Below are positions 58,556-64,000 of a DNA stretch of 64,000 nt, piece after piece. The notes under the pieces are model-generated. The model was not told where the DNA came from and searched no databases. It saw only the letters and a program-made list of their open reading frames with translations. Within the stretch, counting starts at the first letter, position 1. The number at the start of each line of letters is the position of its first letter. This DNA is from Pipra filicauda (lineage: Eukaryota > Chordata > Aves > Passeriformes > Pipridae), in NCBI RefSeq assembly GCF_003945595.2, contig NW_024104316.1:930001-994000 (forward strand), given 5' to 3'. A program made the position numbers and the translations under genes.

Positions 58556-61500
58556 TTAAATGACGTGACAGCAGTTGAACTGCCCCAGTGAGAGGAGGCT
58601 CTCCTTGGAGCCCGGCCGCAGTTTGAAGGCCAGGGCTTTCTCGCAGAGCGGGATCTGCAGGAGCCTGTCCCGCAGGCTGCCCCCCTTGCCCTTGCCCGGG
58701 TCCAGCTTGATCACACTCTCCGCGCCCCCTTCGGTGCCTGAGCTCTCCACCGACTGCCGGGTGGGGCTGGGGGGAGCCCCCTGCCCTGGGGACGTGTCCG
58801 TGGGGCTTGGGAGGGAGGCAGGGGTTGTCTCTGCTCCCAGCACCTGGGGTACCCCAGCAGAGCTGCTCTGGGGTGACAGGACGGCTCCCCTTTCCTTGGG
58901 GAACTCTGACGAGGAGCCCCTGGGATCTGTGTCCTCCTCCCTCCTCAGGGGCTCAGCTCCACGCCCCCGCAGGCCCAGGAGACCCTGGCCCCCCGTCACT
59001 CCCTTCCCAGCCCAGGCTGCCCCCGGGCGCCCGCCCCGGCCCCCCAGCTCAGCCCCCGTCCCCCAGACCTCCCCACGGCCGGGCGGGCGGTGGGCGCGCA
59101 GGAAGGCTCGCATCTGCTCCTGGTTCAGTGAGCTGCTCTTCCTCTCCATGGCGCTGGGCCTCCCCTCCTCATCCTCCTCGTCCTCCTCTTCCTCCTCGCA
59201 GATCTGCTGCAGGGCCGGGGTGCTCTTGGTGATGGTGGTGTCGACGGCGGGGACCTTCAGCAGGGTCCCGGTGGGCTGTCGGCCACCAATGTCCCCTCCG
59301 GGGGGCAGCCGGGACCCCCCAGTGAGGCTGCCGGGCTCCGTGAAGGGCAGGAGGCTGCTGGCACCGCCCCCGGAGCCAAATGTGTCCGATAAGTTGGTCC
59401 TGAGGGAGGGGAGAGAGGGAGGTGTCGTACCCAGCTGGGCATGGAAAGGGCTGTGGCAAGGAAGGGGACAGGGGACTGGCCAAGACCCTGCACTGGGGAC
59501 CTGGGATGGCACGGAGGGGGTAACGTGGACAGGGGGAAGGAGAGGGGCTCACCTGCTCTGCACCTCCTTGGCCAGGTTGTAGACGAGGCTGAGGCGGTGG
59601 CCCTGCTTCTCCCGCTTCTCCCGCAGCATCCTCTCCGCCAGCAGGAAATACGTGGCCGTGATGTGGTTGTAGCGATCGGCTTCCAGCGCCCTGTGCGACC
59701 GAGGGACTCACGTCAGTGCACCACGGACGTGCCGGGACCCCCAGAGCCCTTTGCAGGGGCTCCCACCTCGGCATCCCCCCCCAGCACTCACTCCTGGATG
59801 GTTTCCCGATCCGCGATGTTCCCGCACATCATGGCCTGGAGGATGATCTCGTGCTCCTCCTGGGACACGCGCTTGTGGGAGGTGAGGGGCAGCAGGGAGC
59901 GGCTGGCGGGGGACGGGTCCACCCCCTGCAGCCACGTGTGGCCCTCGATCTGCTCCAGGGACGCTCGCTGCTTCGGGTCCCGCTGCAGCATCCTGGAGAT
60001 GAGACTGCGGGAAAAGGAGCAACGCTGCAACCCTGCAGCAGCATGTGAACCCCAAACCAGGCAGCTTTACCCTCCCTTTTCCCACCTCAGCTCCCAGGCA
60101 TCCCCGAGGGATGGGGCACCCACCCCGGGGGCAGCATGTTGGGGTCTGGGGGTGCAGCGAGGGGGGTGGTGCTTACTCAGCACACTGGGCCGAGACGTGC
60201 GGGGGGACGGTGTAGCGGCAGTCCATGATCATGGTGAGGGTCTCGCTGTCGTTGGCCTCCTGGAAGGGGGGGTGGCCGCACACCAGCATGTAGAGGATGA
60301 CCCCCAGGCTCCAGATGTCTGCAAGAAGCAGCAGCAGTTCAGGTTGCACTCCCCGTGGGCCGAGATTCTCCACCCCAGGGACCCCGGGGGGGCCACCCCA
60401 CCAGTCCATAATGCCGATCCAACAGACACCAGTGGGAGGCAACAGCTCCCAGGTCCTGCCCCATGGACAGGGGGACTGCAGCCCCACCAAGGCAGGGAAA
60501 GACCTTCCCCATCCCCACATCCAAGCAGGTCTCAAGGGGCTTCACCAAAGCAGTTGAGGTCCTATCCCCTTGTCCAGGCAGGCACAGGGAGGCCAGCCCT
60601 GAGCTCTGTCCCACCAGTCACTCTCCCCTCTCCCCCCCAGTGCCATCTCATGTCATTTCTCAGCTTCTCATTCCCAGACCATTCCACCACAACCATCCTG
60701 GCACTGGGCTGTGCTGCAAGAGACTGCAGTGATGGGATGAGGACACAGCACTGATCTGGGCTTTCAGGCTCTGTGGGCACCGGCTGGAGTGGGATCGCTG
60801 CCCCATCCTGAGGGCAGGGATGGAGCCAGCAGCATCTTCACTGGTCCCTCCTGCCCAGAACACAAAACTCCTGCAGAAGGCACATTTAGGATGCTGAGCA
60901 CGCCCCGGGGCTCTCTGTTAATACCTTCAGCTGCTTAAGTCAAGTGTTTGAAAATTTCTCATCTGCATCGGTTCTCTCCCTTCATTTCCCTTTCAGCGCC
61001 ACCAGCTTATTTTCCTACCGCCTCCATAAGCTATCCCTGCTCTCTGCTTGGGATCCGCCTTTTCCTGAGCCAACGCTGGGCTTTTTCCTTTAAGGGCTCG
61101 TGTTTTGCTTTGCTAAATCCTCCTGCCCTAATTCCAGCCAGCCAGCCAGCTCAGATCCTGCTTCCCTCCCGTGTCCCCTCTGTCACAGCAGAGCCTCTCA
61201 GAGCCCCCAGCCCAGCCCCCTGTGCCTTGGGACAGCCTCCCCAGACCCCCGTGCCCCGGCCAGGGGAGGAAGGGCGCTGGGAGGCACAGAGAGGAAGCGG
61301 TTTTCAGGGCGGGGATGGAGCAAAGGAAACTTTCGGAGCTCCTCCACCCAAACAGCAGCATCCCAAGCAGATTTCCTTCCGGCCTCACCCCCCCAAATAA
61401 CCACTAGCGCCAGATTGCCGGCAGCTGCGTCCTCACTCTGCTTCTCCCGAGCCCCGGCGGATGCCACGACGGACTCACAGCCTGCTCGGGCTTTTTCCCC

Positions 61501-62332
61501 TCCCCGCCATGATTCCTGTGGGATCTCAGTGGGTGCTGGGATGGTCTCTGCAGGGAGGACCCCTCGAGCCAGGGCAGGGCTGGGCAGCCCAGCACCCAGG
61601 GGATAGCTGTGCTCCCTGCAGGGACAGCAGGGCCACCGGGTGCTCCCGGCATAAGGGGCCAAAAGCGAGGTGGTTCCTGGCCGGCAGGACCACACTCCAG
61701 GATACGAGGGAGGCAGGTCCCCAGGGTGCCTCACCACCCTTACCCACAGCTGGGGCGTCGTACTCGTCCCCGAGCAGGATCTCCGGCGCCGAGTAGGCCA
61801 GGGAGCCGCAGCTGGTGGTGAGCATCTTGCCGGGCTGGAAGCGGTTGCTGAAGCCGAAGTCGGTGAGCTTGACCACCCCCTGCTCTTGGAAGAAGACCAC
61901 GTTCTCTGGCTTGAGGTCACGGTGCACCACGTGGAGCTTGTGGCAGTAGGAGATGGCGTGGACGATCTGGGCGAAGTAGTGCTTGGCCCGCGGCTCGGCC
62001 AGGCCGCCCTCGTGCCGCATGATGTGGTCGAACATGTCCCCGCCGTCGCCCAGCTCCAGGATGAGGTAGAGCTTGGCGTGGGTGTCGATGACCTCGTAGA
62101 GGCGCACCACGTTGGGGTGCTGGACCAGCTTCATGCAGCGCACCTCCTGCAGGAGCTGCCCCGCCGCCTCCCCCGCCAGCTTGCTCTTGTCGATCACCTT
62201 GACGGCCACGCGCTGCCCGGTGAAGACGTGCCGTGCCAGCTTCACCACGGCGAAGTGGCCCTTGCCCAGCGTGCGCTCCAGGTCGTACAGCCCCGCGATC
62301 TTGCCCTCGCCGCAGCCCTGCGCCCCGGCCAT
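58556..62332 (-). CDS. SNRK-like AMPK-family Ser/Thr kinase (5 coding exons)
   Basis: Exons in order: 61744-62332, 60177-60318, 59792-60004, 59553-59690, 58556-59399; phases join to 641 residues and TAA. Residues 1-269 are a kinase domain: LGKGHFAVV loop, Lys45, HRD at 137-139, DFG at 158-160, and an activation loop [14 protein letters not shown] whose Thr173 matches the LKB1 site of SNRK. A UBA-like segment follows (about 285-350, with [10 protein letters not shown] and [14 protein letters not shown]). The last exon (from about 361) is Gly/Ser/Pro-rich with an acidic [11 protein letters not shown] stretch and ends LLQIPLCEK...CCHVI, the SNRK-type C-terminus. Human SNRK is longer (765) and differs at many sites, for example [10 protein letters not shown] for MAGFKRGYDG. 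I read this as a SNRK paralogue. The start has a strong Kozak context (GCCGCC before ATGG). Confidence 0.92.
60319..61743 (-). other. First coding intron of the SNRK-like gene
   Basis: This 1.4-kb GC-rich intron splits the kinase domain after ...APAVD (donor GTAAGG; acceptor CTTCTTGCAG). No repeat or RNA gene is recognised. A long + strand open frame reaching to 60754 has no protein-like features. Confidence 0.8.
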
Positions 62333-62349
62333 GGCGGCGGCCTCGGGCG
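62333..62349 (-). other. 5'UTR part of SNRK-like exon with upstream acceptor
   Basis: A splice acceptor (minus strand TCCCACAG) ends 17 bases before the start codon. This suggests that a noncoding first exon lies upstream. Confidence 0.55.
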
Positions 62350-62519
62350 CTGTGGGACGGAGGAGACGCTGAGCAACGTGGGGTGAGGGATGGAGCTTCC
62401 CCGAATACCAGGCCCCCCAGCACCTCGGGCATCAGGATCCCAGCAGCTTGGGTACCCTGACACCCCAGCTCCCAGTCCCCATCCTGGGATCTAGGCACTC
62501 ATCTGTATCCCCACCTCCA

Positions 62520-62985
62520 GTCCCCAGCACCCTGGACATTCCAGTACTCCCACCTCCACTCCCGAACATCCCAGGGTACCCCATTCCTCACGTCCAGGTC
62601 CCCAGCACCCTGAGCACCCCAACATCCTCTCTGTCAGTTCCCAGCACCCTGGACATCCCTTTACAGCCCCGCTACTTCCCAGCAACCCAGAGGGCATCTA
62701 GGTGTCCAGCACCACAGCACCCCGGGCACCCCAACACCCCTGCCAACAGTCCCTCATCACCCTGAGCACCCCCATACCCCACCTGCGTGTTCCCAGCACC
62801 CCGGGCACCCCAAGACCCCTATCTCCAGGCGTCCAGCACCCCTGTCACCCCATGCTGCCACTTCCAGATCCCAGCACCCTGCGCACCCCAATACTGCCAA
62901 CCTCCAGGTGTCCGGCACCCTGGGCACCCCAACGCCCTCACCTCCAGACCGCAGCACCCCGGGCACCCCCATGCCCCCCCCGCAG
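62520..62985 (-). repeat. Degenerate minisatellite, about 40-bp unit
   Basis: CCCAGCACCCTGGGCACCCC-like segments recur at irregular 38-44 bp spacing (near 62603, 62641, 62790, 62833, 62872, 62909, 62953), separated by CTCCAGGTGTCC-like spacers. Units differ by many substitutions, so this is an old array. It occupies the predicted first intron of the SNRK-like gene. Confidence 0.8.
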
Positions 62986-63000
62986 CCCCCCGATACCCAC

Positions 63001-63095
63001 CGCAGCCGCTGCCCCCCGGTGCGCCCCGATGGAGCCGCTCTCCCCGGGGCGCGGAGCTGCGGCCGCCGGGGCTGCGGTGCCCGGGCGCGCCCGCC
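63001..63095 (-). other. Predicted noncoding first exon of the SNRK-like gene
   Basis: On the minus strand GGCTGCG is followed by GTGGGTATCG, a plausible donor at 63000. The sequence is extremely GC-rich, as expected of a first exon in a CpG island. Joining it to the acceptor at 62350 would remove the minisatellite intron. The 5' end is a guess. Confidence 0.35.
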
Positions 63096-63099
63096 CCGC

Positions 63100-63107
63100 T
63101 GACGTCA
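63100..63107. promoter_or_regulatory. CRE palindrome TGACGTCA
   Basis: A perfect cAMP-response element (CREB/ATF site) lies next to the predicted first exon of the SNRK-like gene. A minus-strand TTTAAGG at 63133-63127 is a weak TATA-like sequence. The order of these elements leaves the start site uncertain. Confidence 0.5.
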
Positions 63108-63149
63108 GGGCGGCTCCGGGATCGCGCCTTAAAGGGCCCGGCCCGGTGC

Positions 63150-64000
63150 CCACCGGGGCTGGGGGGATGCTCTTCGCACCTCCCGACGGGGAGACCCCGG
63201 GCACCGCCGCCCCGACGGCTCCCGCGGCCCGGCTCGTCAGTGCCCGTGTGGGGTGGTGGCACTGAGGGGGCATTAGCGGTAACGAGGGCTGCTGATGAGC
63301 TCAGTGAGCCGCCCGCCTGCCTGGATGCTTCCAGGAGGAGAGGGAGAGGGAGAGCCGCCTGCCCGGGGTTGTCTCCCGAGGGTCCCGCTGTGGGATGAGC
63401 TCCGGCTGTGCTGCCCTCCTGCCCAGGGTGCCCGCTCACGGCACCTCCGCTGTGCCCCTGACCCGCTCCATCGCCCGCTCCCACCCTCCCTGCAGCCGGG
63501 AGCACCGAGCCGGGGGCGCAGCCCCGGCCCCCCTTTCCCCCTCGCTGTGAGCCCTCTTTTCCTGGAAGCGGCCCGGCGAGCGGCCGGCAGCCTCATTTAG
63601 CTCGTTACTGGCCATCGGGATGCGCACAAAGCAGATGTTGCTCCTGCAGATTAAAAAGCTCTCAGCGCGGCCGCCCTCATTCCCGCTAATGCCTTCCCAG
63701 AAGTCCTGGCCCGCGGCCCCGCCGGCTGCAAACAGGCCCTAATGAGCCGGGCCGAGGGCCCCGAGAGGCGGTGGCGTCAGCGGGGACGGGGACAGCAGGG
63801 CTGGGGACCCGGAGCCCCCAGGGCTGGGGATGGAGGAGCTGGGGATGGATGGGGCACTCGGCACCCACCTGGGCCTCGGGGATGGGAATGGGAAGGGCTG
63901 CCAAAGCTGCCTCTAGCCCAAGATGAGCCTTCGCCCAGGCATGTGGGTGCAGGAGACACTTGGGTGCTGTGCTGGGGGGGTCCTGACTGGGTGTTGTGCA
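63150..64000. other. GC-rich flank upstream of the SNRK-like gene
   Basis: No exon or repeat is recognised. A block at 63590-63750 holds TTTAGCTCGTTA, GATTAAAAAGC and two CTAATG motifs in GC-rich DNA and could be a regulatory element. Open frames on both strands look compositional. Confidence 0.4.

Noticed and set aside
58575..59582. 335-codon + strand open frame
   Set aside because: It is antisense to the last SNRK-like exon, which has clear homology. Its Pro/Ser/Arg-rich content mirrors the GC-rich opposite strand.
59441..60754. 437-codon + strand open frame
   Set aside because: Antisense to three kinase exons and their introns; no domain features.
62387..64000. NDRG4, expected from human gene order beside SETD6
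   Set aside because: No NDRG-type exon was seen on either strand. The SNRK-like gene occupies this side instead.

Overview
This window is vertebrate nuclear DNA, most probably from a bird and perhaps a songbird. Three CR1-type LINE 3' ends, two related copies of an LTR family and a fragment of another bird-type LTR lie in the introns. The protein-coding exons match vertebrate single-copy genes at near-human identity. No species-level assignment can be made from sequence alone.

Positions 1 to about 48,415 hold most of CNOT1 on the + strand, the scaffold of the CCR4-NOT deadenylase complex. Forty-seven coding exons can be placed between 2037 and 47380, each with a consistent reading phase. They encode 2342 residues. 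Adding the 34 residues I expect from the missing first coding exon, off the left edge, gives 2376, the length of human CNOT1. Two tandem splice-site choices, a GC-AG intron and a 3'UTR inverted repeat lie inside this gene. Introns carry CR1 and LTR insertions.

Between the CNOT1 3' end and the next gene (about 48,416 to 52,230) there is unremarkable sequence and then a decayed minus-strand endogenous retrovirus fragment (integrase tail, envelope-like segment, 3' LTR-like sequence). SETD6, a lysine methyltransferase gene of nine coding exons, follows on the minus strand (55629 down to 52231). CNOT1 and SETD6 are therefore convergent, as they are in human.

From about 52 kb rightwards the sequence turns GC-rich and compact. 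It holds a tRNA-Lys(TTT) gene (57160-57232, +), a perfect-register 38-bp minisatellite (56578-56767), and a complete minus-strand kinase gene in five coding exons (62332 down to 58556, 641 residues). This kinase is closely related to SNRK but is too divergent and too short to be SNRK itself. It has the kinase core, the UBA-like segment, an acidic stretch and the SNRK-type C-terminal CCHVI end. A likely noncoding first exon and a promoter with a CRE palindrome lie near 63.0-63.15 kb.

The best candidate for something under-described is this SNRK paralogue next to SETD6, where human has NDRG4. Second is the 30-bp tandem duplication in CNOT1 that copies a whole splice acceptor in frame. No prokaryotic, CRISPR or defence system is present.
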